Assembly (NCBI GenBank): GCA_002483085.1
Contig: DLHF01000051.1
Coordinates: forward strand, 12,926 to 76,925
Direction of reading: 5' to 3'
DNA: 64,000 bases
Source: Ignavibacteria bacterium UBA7675
Lineage (GTDB): Bacteria; Bacteroidota; Ignavibacteria; Kapaibacteriales; UB7675
The translations under genes were made by a program, and so were the position numbers. Positions 44,470 to 56,330 of the stretch are shown here, one piece after another; position 1 is the stretch's first letter; every line of letters starts with the position of its first letter. The notes beneath the pieces are model-generated. The model saw nothing but the letters and a program-made list of their open reading frames with translations. It was not told the DNA's origin and searched no databases.

Positions 44470-45624
44470 ATGAACACACGGATACAATGCCTTCTCGCTG
44501 TTATCCTGATGGCATGCTGCTGCCTGCACGCACAGGCGCAGACTGTTGCCGACTTTGTCCATGTACCGAACCCCGACGACTTAGAAGTTGACAGGTTTGG
44601 CAATGTGTGGGTGAACTACCGCGAGGGTACAACGCCCGATGTATGGCATCTGGCGAAAATTACACCCGATGGTGTTGTTAGCAATGTGATAACCCGCAAC
44701 TACGAGCTGGGGCAGTTTGGTATTAACGACAGTACTATCTGGATTGCAGGGCCATGGGCGCAGGGCGTCGTGTATAAATGCGACCACGCCGGAAATGAAT
44801 TGGACACCATGCGCCTGACTGCTCCCACTGCAATTATTCTCGACCCGGATGGCACGTGGTACATTGCCCAGAACGCACTCGGCAGGCTTACAAAAATCCT
44901 CCCCGATAAATCCCGGCAGGTGCTTGCATCGGGAAGCCCGCTGAATCACAATCTCGCTCTTGCACGCGATGAACACGGCATGTTTTATACATGCAATCTG
45001 AATAATGCGCGGGTAATAAAAATAGACCCGGCAACCGGCGAAAAAACGCTTATCACTACACTGCCGACGGCTTCTCCGTACAGCCTTGGTTTTCTCGCAT
45101 ATCACCGTGGGAGCTTGTATGTACCGTCGGGGCGACATTGCTTGTACAAGGTGGACACAGCAGCCACGGGGTATTCACTTTTTACCGGCACCGAACTCAC
45201 ACCCGGAGACCAGAACGGGTCGGTGGCAACTGCGCTGCTGAACACACCGATTTCGGTTGCGTTTTCTACCACAGGCGACACGCTGTTTTTTACCGATTCG
45301 GGCAACAACAAAATTAAAATGATAACGGGGATGAATGTATCAGTGGGGGTAGGCGAACCAATACAGAGGGGTGGTGTCTCGATACAAATTTTTCCGAATC
45401 CCGTATTGGAAACTGTGGCAATCAGGCTGGCCGATCCGCATCAGAGCATTGTTTCCATCAGCATTATCTCTGTGGAGGGGCGCACGGTAGACAGTATCTA
45501 TGTACCAGAAGGCATAGCTTTCTATGATTATCCTGCGAACCGTCTGCCCGCTGCTTCGTACACCGTTCGCGTCGTTACATCAAAAGGCGAAGTTTCCATA
45601 CAGCACATCGTAAAGCTGCGCTGA
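44470..45624 (+). CDS. Exported NHL/SMP-30-like beta-propeller with T9SS sorting domain
   Basis: 384 aa. Signal peptide (LLAVILMACCCLHAQAQ), then propeller-like repeats at about 25-295 (NPDDLEVDRFGNVWVNYREG, DPDGTWYIAQNALGRLTKI, ARDEHGMFYTCNLNNARVIK, FTDSGNNKIKMITG) as in NHL or gluconolactonase-type proteins, and a T9SS domain from about residue 303 (IQIFPNPVLETVAIRL ... PAASYTVRVVTSKGE). Surface or secreted; no catalytic residues could be assigned. Stands alone with module C downstream. Confidence 0.82.
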   Translation: MNTRIQCLLAVILMACCCLHAQAQTVADFVHVPNPDDLEVDRFGNVWVNYREGTTPDVWHLAKITPDGVVSNVITRNYELGQFGINDSTIWIAGPWAQGVVYKCDHAGNELDTMRLTAPTAIILDPDGTWYIAQNALGRLTKILPDKSRQVLASGSPLNHNLALARDEHGMFYTCNLNNARVIKIDPATGEKTLITTLPTASPYSLGFLAYHRGSLYVPSGRHCLYKVDTAATGYSLFTGTELTPGDQNGSVATALLNTPISVAFSTTGDTLFFTDSGNNKIKMITGMNVSVGVGEPIQRGGVSIQIFPNPVLETVAIRLADPHQSIVSISIISVEGRTVDSIYVPEGIAFYDYPANRLPAASYTVRVVTSKGEVSIQHIVKLR

Positions 45625-45735
45625 ACCTATCTCTTGGCAGAAGTAAGACATTGCGAATGGGGGCGAACTCCACGCGGCGACGCGTAGCGCATCATTCCTA
45701 TGATAACTGCTGCGCGGTGCGACGTCTTCGCATTT

Positions 45736-45774
45736 GTTACCGTAGGAACGGTGCGAGGACGAGCTTACGATAAC
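45736..45774 (+). repeat. Dispersed repeat, module C (39 bp)
   Basis: Complete 39-bp module from GTTACCGTAGG to CTTACGATAAC, with ends that pair (GTTACCGTA against TACGATAAC, one mismatch). A weak B-like stretch (TGCTGCGCGGTGCGACGT, about 45708-45725) precedes it. It fills the gap between convergent genes. Confidence 0.7.
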
Positions 45775-45801
45775 CAGAATGCAGGAGCAACGGCGCCCGC
45801 G

Positions 45802-46983
45802 CTACGACTTCTCGAACTCCATACGCAGCAATTCTTCCTCTTCCGGCAGCAGTGTGCGCTTGCGGCGAGCCATCACTGTGCGGGCGAGTGCCACTGCTTT
45901 TTCGAGATCAAAGCGCGGTGCATCGGCGCGGCCACCCCAGGAAAACGATGGGATGGATTTTGGAGGGAAATCGCCGCCGAAAATGTTTGCGCTCACGCCC
46001 GATACCGTACCTGTATTGAACATGGTGTTGATACCGCTTTTAGTGTGATCGCCGCAGAGCAATCCGAGAAACATCCTGCCTGTGCTGATGTCGTCCGAGC
46101 GCAGTTGTGCGCGGATCGTGCCGTAGTTGTTTTTGAGGTCGGAGGTATTCGTATCGGCACCGAGGTTTACCCATTCGCCGAGGTAGGAATGGCCGAGAAA
46201 TCCGTCGTGCTGTTTGTTGGAGTACGCGTGAATAATTGAGTTCTCTACTTCGCCGCCAACTTTACACCACTCGCCGATACTCGTTTCTCCGTAGATTTTT
46301 GCACCGACCTTTATCAGCGAATTCTCACCAATATAGCACGGGCCGAGAATTGTGGAGTGTGGCATAATGCGCGCGTTGTCGCCTATGATAATAGGGCCTT
46401 CGGAAGCGTCCAAAACGGTACACGGGCCGATTGCCACGTTGTTGCCGAGGAAAATACGCTCGCGTGCTATGCAGTAGACGCCTTCGAGGACGGTGGTTAT
46501 CGTGTTTGAAAAGAATTGAGTGTCGTGGGCAATGGCGTTTGCATTGTGCGAAAGGGCGTCCCACAAATAGGTAATGTGCTGCGCTTCTACTGCAACGCTT
46601 TGTGTATCTGCCGGGGGTGGCATAGGCGAAGGCGAGAAGAATCCAATCGGCCCGTGCGAAGTGGTAAATACTACTGGTTCGTTTGTGCTGATGGCTTCTT
46701 CTATGTGCATCTGAAGCGCACGTGTAGGCACAACTCCGGCATCTATGACAAGTGTCCTGCCGGTGGGCGCCGTATTTGCAAGCCCTGTGCGGGCAAGAAA
46801 GGAGCGCAGATGCAGGTCGCGTCCGGCAAAAGAGAGCGATGCTTCTGGAAAAAGGCGCTGTATTTTCTCAAACAGGCGGAGTGCGCCGCAGCGAACTTCC
46901 CAAGCGCAGTGCATTGCCGAGAATGGATAAAGTGCATCCGCGTTTTGCGGCTCTGTAAGGACGATATGCAAGGGAGTAGTCAT
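45802..46983 (-). CDS. GlmU-like putative sugar nucleotidyltransferase
   Basis: 393 aa. The C-terminal part is a left-handed beta-helix of hexapeptides (FLGNNVAIGPCTVLDASEGP, IIIGDNARIMPHSTILGP, YIGENSLIKVGAKIYGETSI), the N-terminal 120 residues replace a normal nucleotidyltransferase domain with a divergent one. Proteins of this layout in Bacteroidota are named GlmU-family sugar nucleotidyltransferases, but the usual pyrophosphorylase motif is not obvious, so activity is uncertain. FDLEKAVALARTVMARRKR and the Glu-rich end are typical of the group. Confidence 0.75.
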   Translation of the reverse strand: MTTPLHIVLTEPQNADALYPFSAMHCAWEVRCGALRLFEKIQRLFPEASLSFAGRDLHLRSFLARTGLANTAPTGRTLVIDAGVVPTRALQMHIEEAISTNEPVVFTTSHGPIGFFSPSPMPPPADTQSVAVEAQHITYLWDALSHNANAIAHDTQFFSNTITTVLEGVYCIARERIFLGNNVAIGPCTVLDASEGPIIIGDNARIMPHSTILGPCYIGENSLIKVGAKIYGETSIGEWCKVGGEVENSIIHAYSNKQHDGFLGHSYLGEWVNLGADTNTSDLKNNYGTIRAQLRSDDISTGRMFLGLLCGDHTKSGINTMFNTGTVSGVSANIFGGDFPPKSIPSFSWGGRADAPRFDLEKAVALARTVMARRKRTLLPEEEELLRMEFEKS

Positions 46984-47052
46984 GATAAACTTTGATAATA
47001 GGAAACCGGAGGCCAACAGAAAATAGCCAGCGGCTGTGTATCAATGATCAAT

Positions 47053-47124
47053 GTGGCACGGGCGTCTTCGCGGCGGAGGCGCCCCTCTGTGGCGCCTCTA
47101 CGGGCATCGCTGTCGCCGGTCGCA
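47053..47124 (-). repeat. Dispersed repeat, long module A (inverted)
   Basis: 72 bp from GTGGCACGGGCGTCTTCGCG to ATCGCTGTCGCCGGTCGCA; closest relative is the copy at 35387-35457. Lies between the GlmU-like gene and pyrG. Confidence 0.7.
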
Positions 47125-47182
47125 CATCTGTTGTCGTTTGTACGACCGCAATCGCGTAGCTGCTCGTGTATTTGCTGTATAA

Positions 47183-47222
47183 ACAAAAAACACTCCGGCA
47201 GGAGCTGCAACGGAGTGTTTTT
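47183..47222 (-). terminator. Terminator of pyrG
   Basis: Stem AACACTCCG / CGGAGTGTT with a 13-base loop; on the minus strand it is followed by TTTTTTGTTT just past the pyrG stop. Confidence 0.88.
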
Positions 47223-47244
47223 GTATTCATCTGTACGCTGTCGA

Positions 47245-49644
<2,400 letters not shown>

Positions 49645-49735
49645 CTATTAAGTTGTAGTTTGCGCCATCTGAACCATACTAACGACCGTAGCCACGGGCT
49701 ATGTGCCGCCTCATTACACTATTCGGAGTACCCCT

Positions 49736-51832
49736 ATGTGTTGCCGAACACACCTTTTGCGTTTCCTGCTGCTTATCGTAGCAGGTTGCGTGTCCGCTAC
49801 TATTGATGGACAAGCCACCGGAGCACTGTTTGTCCGACCGCTGAACAGCTCGCAAACACACGAGCTGATGACTATCAAAACCTATGATGCAACGGTCGAC
49901 ATTCAAGATCAGATTGCGAGCACGCACATCGACCAGACATTTTTTAATGGTTCCGATGCGAGAGTGGAAGCCACGTATATCTTTCCTCTGCCCGAAGGAG
50001 CAGTGATTACCGAGCTGATCTACTGGTTCAATGGCAAGCAGTACAAGGCGTCGCTGCGCGAAAGCAAGGCTGCTCAGCAGGCGTATAACGACAAAATCAG
50101 ACAGTATCTCGACCCCGCGCTTCTTCAGGAACTCGGCGATAATGTGTTCAAGCTGAACATTGCTCCGATTGATGGCAAAAGCGAAGTGCGCTTCGAGATT
50201 ACCTACACCGAGCTTCTGCCGTATGAGTTTGGTTTGGTGAAGTACCGCTTCCCCTTGCGAACCACCGGGCTGTCGCCGCAACCGCTCCAGCGCGTTTCTA
50301 TTAAAGTAGATGCAAAGTCCTCTAGCGATTTTACGGTGTTCGATTCGCCCAGCCACGGCAATACAGCAGAGAACCAGATTATCAAGAAAACGGCCAGCCA
50401 TTATGAAGTAATCTATGGCGATGAGTTGTTCCTGCCCGAGAAAGACTATCTTCTGCGCTTTGCCACTGCACGCGGCGATATTTCTATGAATATCCTTACC
50501 TATACGCCCACACCCGAAGATTCGATGGGCACTGATAGCTTCAGCGCGATGTGGATTACTCCGCCCGACAGCGCAGGCATGACTACGCTGCCGAGAAATA
50601 TCGTGATTGCTACAGATATATCGTCGAGCATGGAAGGCGAGCGCCTTCAGCAGCTAAAAGACGCCATGCACGTGTTTCTGGATGGCATGACTGCCAACGA
50701 CAAATTCAACATCCTTCCGTTCAGCACCAATGTCGTGTCGTTCCGAAACGATTTGGTGCAGGCTACTCCCGAAACGATAAAAGACGCGCGCTCTTTTGTG
50801 GATAAACTCGGCGCAGCAGGGCTTACGAATATCGACGGGGTTGTGCAGCACGCTCTCGCTATGTCGTATGATACCAATGCTACAAAAATCTTTATTCTGG
50901 TGACCGACGGTTATCCTACATGGGGCGAGCTCAACGAACAGGCGATAGTGCAGAAAGCGCACGATAACAACATGGGCCATGTGAAGGTCTTTACCTTTGG
51001 CATTGGTGATGAGGTAAGTAAATCGCTCATGACATCGCTGGCGCTCGACAACGGAGGCTATCCTTCCTTTGTATCGGAGTTCGACAGCATTCCCGCGCTT
51101 GTGCGGAATTTCTTTACACGTGTTTCTCGTCCAGTGCTCTCCGATCTGGCGATTGACTACGGCGGCCTACACATTTACGATCTGTATCCGGCACAGCTTC
51201 CCGATTTGTTCTGGGGCGCACAGGTGTTGCAGTTCAGCCGTTACCGCGATGGTGGTACCTTTCCTGTGGCGCTTGGCGGACATTTTGTTGCCGATACGTT
51301 TTCGCTTGTACAGCAGGTAGCTTTTGGAGCAGAGCAGGGCGGTGTTCGTGCTGTTGCACGGCTGTGGGCTCGGCAGAAAATCGACTTTTTGCTGCACGAA
51401 ATAGCTATTTATGGTGAAAAGAAAGAGCTCGTGGACGCTGTGATTGACCTCAGCCTGCGCTATGGTATTCTCACGCCCTACACCGCATTTTACTCAGACC
51501 CAACAACATCAGTAGAAGAACAGGCTGCCTATGCCGCAGAGAGCGGATTGGTGGTAGAGCCATGTTATCCAAACCCCACTGCCGGATCGACCTCGCTTCG
51601 GTTTGTGATTCCCGATCACTGGCAGGTGCAAACTGTAGCTGTAGTCGTGTACGACGAATCCGGCAAAGTAGTGCGGCATCTGCTGCAAAGCGCACTCGCA
51701 GCAGGCGAGCACAGCGTAAGCTGGGACGGTAGGGACGACGATGGCAGGCCGGTAGTCGACGGAAGATATTTCCTGCGCATTGAAAGCCAAAATGGTTCGG
51801 TCGGTGGTGTCGTAGTCGTTTGTAGTAAATAA
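49736..51832 (+). CDS. VIT-VWA protein with T9SS/FlgD-like C-terminus (first of tandem pair)
   Basis: 698 aa exported protein. Signal peptide with a Cys-containing h-region (LLRFLLLIVAGCVSA), VIT domain at about 40-165 (TFFNGSDARVEATYIFPLPE), VWA domain at about 285-450 with a full MIDAS: DISSS, Thr in GLTNID, Asp in VTDGYP. The C-terminal domain (from about 605: VVEPCYPNPTAGSTSLRFVI) is a T9SS sorting domain of FlgD-Ig-like form with SWDGRDDDGRPVVDGRYFLR. Layout recalls inter-alpha-trypsin-inhibitor heavy chains; likely a surface adhesin or matrix binder. GGAG precedes the ATG. The second paralogue starts 26 bp after. Confidence 0.87.
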   Translation: MCCRTHLLRFLLLIVAGCVSATIDGQATGALFVRPLNSSQTHELMTIKTYDATVDIQDQIASTHIDQTFFNGSDARVEATYIFPLPEGAVITELIYWFNGKQYKASLRESKAAQQAYNDKIRQYLDPALLQELGDNVFKLNIAPIDGKSEVRFEITYTELLPYEFGLVKYRFPLRTTGLSPQPLQRVSIKVDAKSSSDFTVFDSPSHGNTAENQIIKKTASHYEVIYGDELFLPEKDYLLRFATARGDISMNILTYTPTPEDSMGTDSFSAMWITPPDSAGMTTLPRNIVIATDISSSMEGERLQQLKDAMHVFLDGMTANDKFNILPFSTNVVSFRNDLVQATPETIKDARSFVDKLGAAGLTNIDGVVQHALAMSYDTNATKIFILVTDGYPTWGELNEQAIVQKAHDNNMGHVKVFTFGIGDEVSKSLMTSLALDNGGYPSFVSEFDSIPALVRNFFTRVSRPVLSDLAIDYGGLHIYDLYPAQLPDLFWGAQVLQFSRYRDGGTFPVALGGHFVADTFSLVQQVAFGAEQGGVRAVARLWARQKIDFLLHEIAIYGEKKELVDAVIDLSLRYGILTPYTAFYSDPTTSVEEQAAYAAESGLVVEPCYPNPTAGSTSLRFVIPDHWQVQTVAVVVYDESGKVVRHLLQSALAAGEHSVSWDGRDDDGRPVVDGRYFLRIESQNGSVGGVVVVCSK

Positions 51833-51858
51833 ATTTCACCGTGTTTTTAGGAGAGTAT

Positions 51859-53856
51859 ATGCAACGCATTCTTCTCGCTCTTGTGCTAGTCCTGTGTTCC
51901 TCGCCGATGCTCTATGCCGATGCCGTGCTGAAGGACAGGGAAGTGTCGATGTCGTACTTGTTCCCAATTTCTGTATCTGTTCGCACCGAGGTAGCAGGCC
52001 AGGTGGCAGTGACAACAACAAGGCAGACATTTCGCAATACAACAGGCAGGCCGGTAAAGATTCAGTACGGTTTTCCTCTTGGTATCAGCGCTGCCGTTAC
52101 AGAGTTTTCATGGTATCAGCATGGTATTCAGAAAACAGCCAAGCTTTCGGGCAAGCCTCAGGACAGCGTAAGTGGTACTCCCGGCGGAGTCTCTGATGCC
52201 GCCTTCCAGAAGTTTCTGGGTAAAAGCCCCTTCGTATTTACCTTTGTCGATTCGCTCGCTGCCGATTCCACACTCGTTGTCGATCTCACGTATATGGAGC
52301 TTTTGCAGTACACGCAGGGCAAAGTAGTGTACTCTTATCCTTTAGAGCGATTTATGCAAGAGCAGTTTGCTTTCGACTTCCAGTTCTCGCTCACGTCGGG
52401 TCGGAAAGTAGAAAGCATCGAGGCACTTTCGCATTCAATTGCCTTTACAACGACTGACCACTCAGCCGAAGGCAGCTACATAGGCGATACAGAGCCGGTG
52501 AGTGGAAACATGGTAATTCGCTATCGGCTTAGCCAGCAAGACCTCGGCGCTTTTATGCTGAGCACAAAGCCGCATGGCGACGATGGCTACTTTATCATGC
52601 TCGCCGAGCCGGACCCCAACACGTCGCAGGACAAAGTGCTGCAAAAGATATTTACTTTTATCATTGATATTTCGGGAAGTATGGCCGGTACAAAAATGGA
52701 GCAGGCCAGAGAAGCTGCCCTGTATTGTATCGACCACCTGAATCCGAGGGATAAGTTCAATATTATCGCCTTTAGCTCTCTGATCCGCAAATTTGCCCCG
52801 CAGCCTGTAGACGCTACGCCCGGTAATGTAGAAAACGGGTTGGAATATATTCGCAATCTTACAGCAAGCGGTGGAACCAATCTGCAAGATGCCGTATTGC
52901 AGGGGCTGCTACAGGACATGACCGATACAACGTCCAATGTGATTGTATTTCTTACCGATGGACAGGCCGCGCTCGACCAGCAGACAGTCGTGAATGCCAA
53001 TACGAAAAACGTGCGCATTTTCGTGTTTGGTATTGGTGCGGATGTCGACCAGAATTTACTGCAACAGCTCGCCGCTAATAACAACGGGCTTTCTGAATTT
53101 CTCGGCACCAATAATGTAGAGGCCAGCATTGGTAGTTTCTACAACAAAATTCGCAACCCGCTGTTGCTGTCGCCTACTGTGTCATTTAGCGCCGGAGAGG
53201 TGTACGAAACGTATCCGCTGAAGCTGCCCGATATTTATGTTGGCGAACAGCTTGTGATGCTCGGACGCTATAAACAGCCCGGACTTGCAAAGGCCGTGCT
53301 AGCTGGAAGCAATGGCGATCACATCTTAGAATATACCTATGATGTCGAGTTTACAGGCGATTCCCTTATTAATGTGTTCCTGCCGAAAATGTGGGCAAAG
53401 CAGAAAATCGATGCTCTGCTTATTCTGATGTCGGGCACAACGGAAGGTTCCAACCAGTGGAAAGAGTGGAAAGCGGAAATTATCCGTCTGAGCTTGCTCT
53501 ACGGCATTGTCTCGCCATTTTCCAGCTTCACCGATCCCGGCCAAACAACTCCGGTTGCGGAGTTCGAGGATGCTGATGTGCAGCAATCAGTCGTGCAGTG
53601 CTATCCCAATCCGTTTGCTGAACACATCCGGCTGACGTTCGATGCTTCGGTGCACAAGGGAAAAGAACCGGCAATCGTTGTTATTCGCGACATTACTGGC
53701 AGGGAGATTCGCACGATAAGGCTGTTGCCGGGTGCGCTTTCCTTTGTATGGGACGGCAGCGACGAATACGGCAATCCCATGCCAAATGGCGTATATGTTA
53801 TTGCAGTACGCATCGACGGAGTGTATCATTCGCAGAACGTAGTGCTGATGCGATAA
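51859..53856 (+). CDS. VIT-VWA protein with T9SS/FlgD-like C-terminus (second of tandem pair)
   Basis: 665 aa. Signal peptide (MQRILLALVLVLCSSPMLYA), a VIT-like domain at about 25-160 (RQTFRNTTGRPVKIQYGFPL), VWA at about 262-430 with MIDAS DISGS, Thr in ASGGTNLQ and Asp in LTDGQA, and a sorting domain from about 578 (VVQCYPNPFAEHIRLTF ... VWDGSDEYGNPMPNGVYVIA). Same architecture as its upstream neighbour but diverged throughout, so this is an old tandem duplication. AGGAGAG precedes the ATG; likely one operon, ended by the hairpin at 53894. Confidence 0.87.
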   Translation: MQRILLALVLVLCSSPMLYADAVLKDREVSMSYLFPISVSVRTEVAGQVAVTTTRQTFRNTTGRPVKIQYGFPLGISAAVTEFSWYQHGIQKTAKLSGKPQDSVSGTPGGVSDAAFQKFLGKSPFVFTFVDSLAADSTLVVDLTYMELLQYTQGKVVYSYPLERFMQEQFAFDFQFSLTSGRKVESIEALSHSIAFTTTDHSAEGSYIGDTEPVSGNMVIRYRLSQQDLGAFMLSTKPHGDDGYFIMLAEPDPNTSQDKVLQKIFTFIIDISGSMAGTKMEQAREAALYCIDHLNPRDKFNIIAFSSLIRKFAPQPVDATPGNVENGLEYIRNLTASGGTNLQDAVLQGLLQDMTDTTSNVIVFLTDGQAALDQQTVVNANTKNVRIFVFGIGADVDQNLLQQLAANNNGLSEFLGTNNVEASIGSFYNKIRNPLLLSPTVSFSAGEVYETYPLKLPDIYVGEQLVMLGRYKQPGLAKAVLAGSNGDHILEYTYDVEFTGDSLINVFLPKMWAKQKIDALLILMSGTTEGSNQWKEWKAEIIRLSLLYGIVSPFSSFTDPGQTTPVAEFEDADVQQSVVQCYPNPFAEHIRLTFDASVHKGKEPAIVVIRDITGREIRTIRLLPGALSFVWDGSDEYGNPMPNGVYVIAVRIDGVYHSQNVVLMR

Positions 53857-53893
53857 GAACTATCCAAAAAAGTACATAATGCAGAGACTAGAG

Positions 53894-53918
53894 GAGTCGC
53901 CTTCGGGCGGCTCTTTTT
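53894..53918 (+). terminator. Terminator of the VIT-VWA pair
   Basis: GAGTCGCC-TTCG-GGCGGCTC stem with one G-T pair and a UUCG loop, followed by TTTTT. Confidence 0.9.
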
Positions 53919-53931
53919 GTTTGGGTGGGAG

Positions 53932-54225
53932 GCGCTTCGGCCTCTGCCCGTGTGCTTGGTCTCTGCACCGCGCTGCAACGCCGCTGCGTGGTTGTGCTGC
54001 CGTTGTCCGCGTCTTGCTACCGCAAGTTCGTGTTTGTGCCGTTTGGTGGCAAGGCGAAGACGAGCCTGCGATAACCGCACAGAAGGGAGCAAAGAGCTGG
54101 AATACTTCTACAACCGGCGACTACTTTTTGGCCAACTACGAGCCGGGATTATCGTAAGAACGATGCGCGAACGAGGTCGACCGGTGACAGCGACGGGACG
54201 CATGCCACAGCGACGCCCGTGCCAC
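53932..54225 (+). repeat. Composite intergenic repeat, long B-C-A copy
   Basis: Module B at 53932-54012 (starts GCGCTTCGGCCTCTGCCCGT), half a module C at about 54058-54075 (GACGAGCCTGCGATAAC), a second C fragment at 54148-54175 (ATTATCGTAAGAACGATGCG), then module A from 54175 to 54225 (GACCGGTGACAGCGAC to GACGCCCGTGCCAC). Its B module is almost identical to the one at 61660. No gene in the 53857-54255 gap. Confidence 0.7.
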
Positions 54226-54255
54226 CAATGAATCTTCATAAACAGAAGTGAATGC

Positions 54256-55701
54256 TTACAGACTTTTGGGATTGCGGAGCAGCGCGAGTATGCGATTCCA
54301 CAACACTTCGTAGGGGAGAACTTCGATGGGGTCGGGCAGAGCCAAGCAGTGGAGTTGGAGAGAGTGTGGCAGAGTAGCTTTTTTGGTTGTTCCCGGGCGG
54401 AAGTCCTCTCGCAAGAGTATGCGTATCATTCTAATAAACACAGCGCTTCTTCTGTCCCGATGCGGGTGGATATACCGTTGAGCATATTTCCTCAGAGCCT
54501 CATCACGCAGCAGAATTTTTTCATAGTCGCCCGCTTGGAGCAGAGCGATAATATCTCGCAGCAGTAGCGGTATATTCATACCTTCTTTATCCTCTGTAAA
54601 GACGCTGTGGGAAGAGCGTTCTTCGATTGTCTTTCCTTCTGCAATGCTGAGAAAGTCGCTGTATAACTGCCACAAATCGTCCTGCTGAAATAATGATGTC
54701 TGCTGTATGACCGCTACTACATTCTGGCAGAGTTGTCCGGCCAGCGCATAGTTGCTACTGTGCAATGCCAAAAGAAAATACGACTGTTGAAAAGCGAACC
54801 AGTTGTCGGAGCCAACGGGGAAACTCTCGGTATGGTGTTGCGATTCCCTGATCCCACTATCGTAATCGCGCAGGTGAAGTCTACAGGCATTTTTCTGCAT
54901 CATAATCTCGCCGCGCCGCGCCGGGCTGTCGAACTGAGGTTTGCGTTCCAAGAAGTCTTCCAATGTATTGCACACCTGCAAAGCCAGATGATAGCACCTT
55001 GTAAGGTGGCAGCGGTACACTTCCAATCGAAAGACGATCAGAGTGAGCATACAGGTGTCAAACTGTGCCCGGTACTTTTCGCACGCAGCGCAATACTGCT
55101 GTAGCGTATCTACAATGGTGCTTTCGGATACGGGGGAGCCCAGCAAAAGATAGACATGATCGAGGTATTCCTGCGCTTTCTGCTCAGCTTCGGCAATAGA
55201 CCGATAATCCCAACACAACTTATTGTAATGCCTAAATTTCTGTCCTTCCCCTTGGGATGCCGCCACAAGCCGCAGAATTTCCGCACACTCAAGCCCCTGC
55301 CTGCTGAGCTCATAGCGCTGTGCAATCAGCAGTGCGCGGCGTGCTGGTATGGCTGCAGCCTCCATTGCGCCCGACTCCATGAGAGTCCAGGCCAGAAACA
55401 GAGAGCGTCGGCACTTGTACTTTGCCTTTTTGATACCCGATGCTTTGTCGTCGAAGCGGACAAAAAAAAGCAAATTTTCCAGGCGTCGGCACAGCTCGGT
55501 TTTAAGAGAGCGATACGGCCCATAGCTTGAGTTCTTCTTGTAGATATCTTTTGCCGCAATGTCGTCGGAGGTGTACGAGCCATTCAGTGTTTCCTTATAA
55601 AGGCGTTGAAACAGTGTTGCATCAGGTAGGGTAGGATCGAAAAATACAGGCTTTGTCTCGCTGGAAGCCACGGTTCGAATGAGTTGTCGTAGGTAGTGCA
55701 T
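54256..55701 (-). CDS. Helical-repeat protein of unknown function
   Basis: 481 aa, no signal peptide, all-helical by pattern. The middle (about 100-360) reads like degenerate TPR-type repeats rich in Leu, Tyr, Cys and His (ALLIAQRYELSRQGLECAEI, YRCHLTRCYHLALQVCNTLE, SYFLLALHSSNYALAGQLCQ). No DNA-binding or catalytic motif is found. It is transcribed away from the Cys-rich cassette starting at 56331 and could be a regulator or scaffold for it, but that is only positional. Ends near a composite repeat. Confidence 0.65.
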   Translation of the reverse strand: MHYLRQLIRTVASSETKPVFFDPTLPDATLFQRLYKETLNGSYTSDDIAAKDIYKKNSSYGPYRSLKTELCRRLENLLFFVRFDDKASGIKKAKYKCRRSLFLAWTLMESGAMEAAAIPARRALLIAQRYELSRQGLECAEILRLVAASQGEGQKFRHYNKLCWDYRSIAEAEQKAQEYLDHVYLLLGSPVSESTIVDTLQQYCAACEKYRAQFDTCMLTLIVFRLEVYRCHLTRCYHLALQVCNTLEDFLERKPQFDSPARRGEIMMQKNACRLHLRDYDSGIRESQHHTESFPVGSDNWFAFQQSYFLLALHSSNYALAGQLCQNVVAVIQQTSLFQQDDLWQLYSDFLSIAEGKTIEERSSHSVFTEDKEGMNIPLLLRDIIALLQAGDYEKILLRDEALRKYAQRYIHPHRDRRSAVFIRMIRILLREDFRPGTTKKATLPHSLQLHCLALPDPIEVLPYEVLWNRILALLRNPKSL

Positions 55702-55862
55702 ATGGAGGTCTATAAATAAAGGTGGATAGCATCATGTGCACAGTGTAGTAGTGTATGTCGCCATCTGACAAAACGGATAGTTCTGTCCGCTGCCAATAGT
55801 GTCTTCTTCCATAGGTTTGTGTTGTGTACTTCCACACTCAACCAAACTATCGTAGATGCCCT

Positions 55863-56072
55863 ATGGAAACACTACTTGCCATGCTGCTATACCTGTCGCT
55901 GATTATAAGCGGGGGTACGTATTACGAATCTGATATTACTGATCTCGAACGAAATCATCAACAGTCCATCGACGATATTCGGCAGAATCCTGCCTCGATG
56001 AGTATAGTCGATGGTACCTATCGGCCCCTTGTACCAACTGTTATTATTCGTATTAATCCGCATCAGGAATAG
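55863..56072 (+). CDS. Doubtful small exported peptide
   Basis: 69 aa from ATG 55863: a hydrophobic start (METLLAMLLYLSLIISGGTY) then a hydrophilic tail (YESDITDLERNHQQSIDDIR). It could be a small signal-peptide protein, but there is no ribosome site and no relative in the window. Reported because it lies in an otherwise empty 600-bp stretch before the cassette; the remainder (56073-56330) shows nothing else. Confidence 0.2.
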   Translation: METLLAMLLYLSLIISGGTYYESDITDLERNHQQSIDDIRQNPASMSIVDGTYRPLVPTVIIRINPHQE

Positions 56073-56330
56073 CATAGCCAGTGGTTATGGTCGGCAATAC
56101 ACTGTGCTGCTATTATTCGTAGTTATCTGCGCCAAGTATAGCGATGCAAAGATAACAGGCTTAGTCGACCGATGCAATCCAGAATTGCATAAAACACAAA
56201 CATATCACTTGCAGTGATCTACCGGGCGAGACTTTTAAGCTGTTTACACATTGAGCAGCGAGCCGCATGAGGCTTTACCGGCACCTCACGCAATAACTCT
56301 CTCACTTTTTAACCCTCATCAGGAGGTTCT

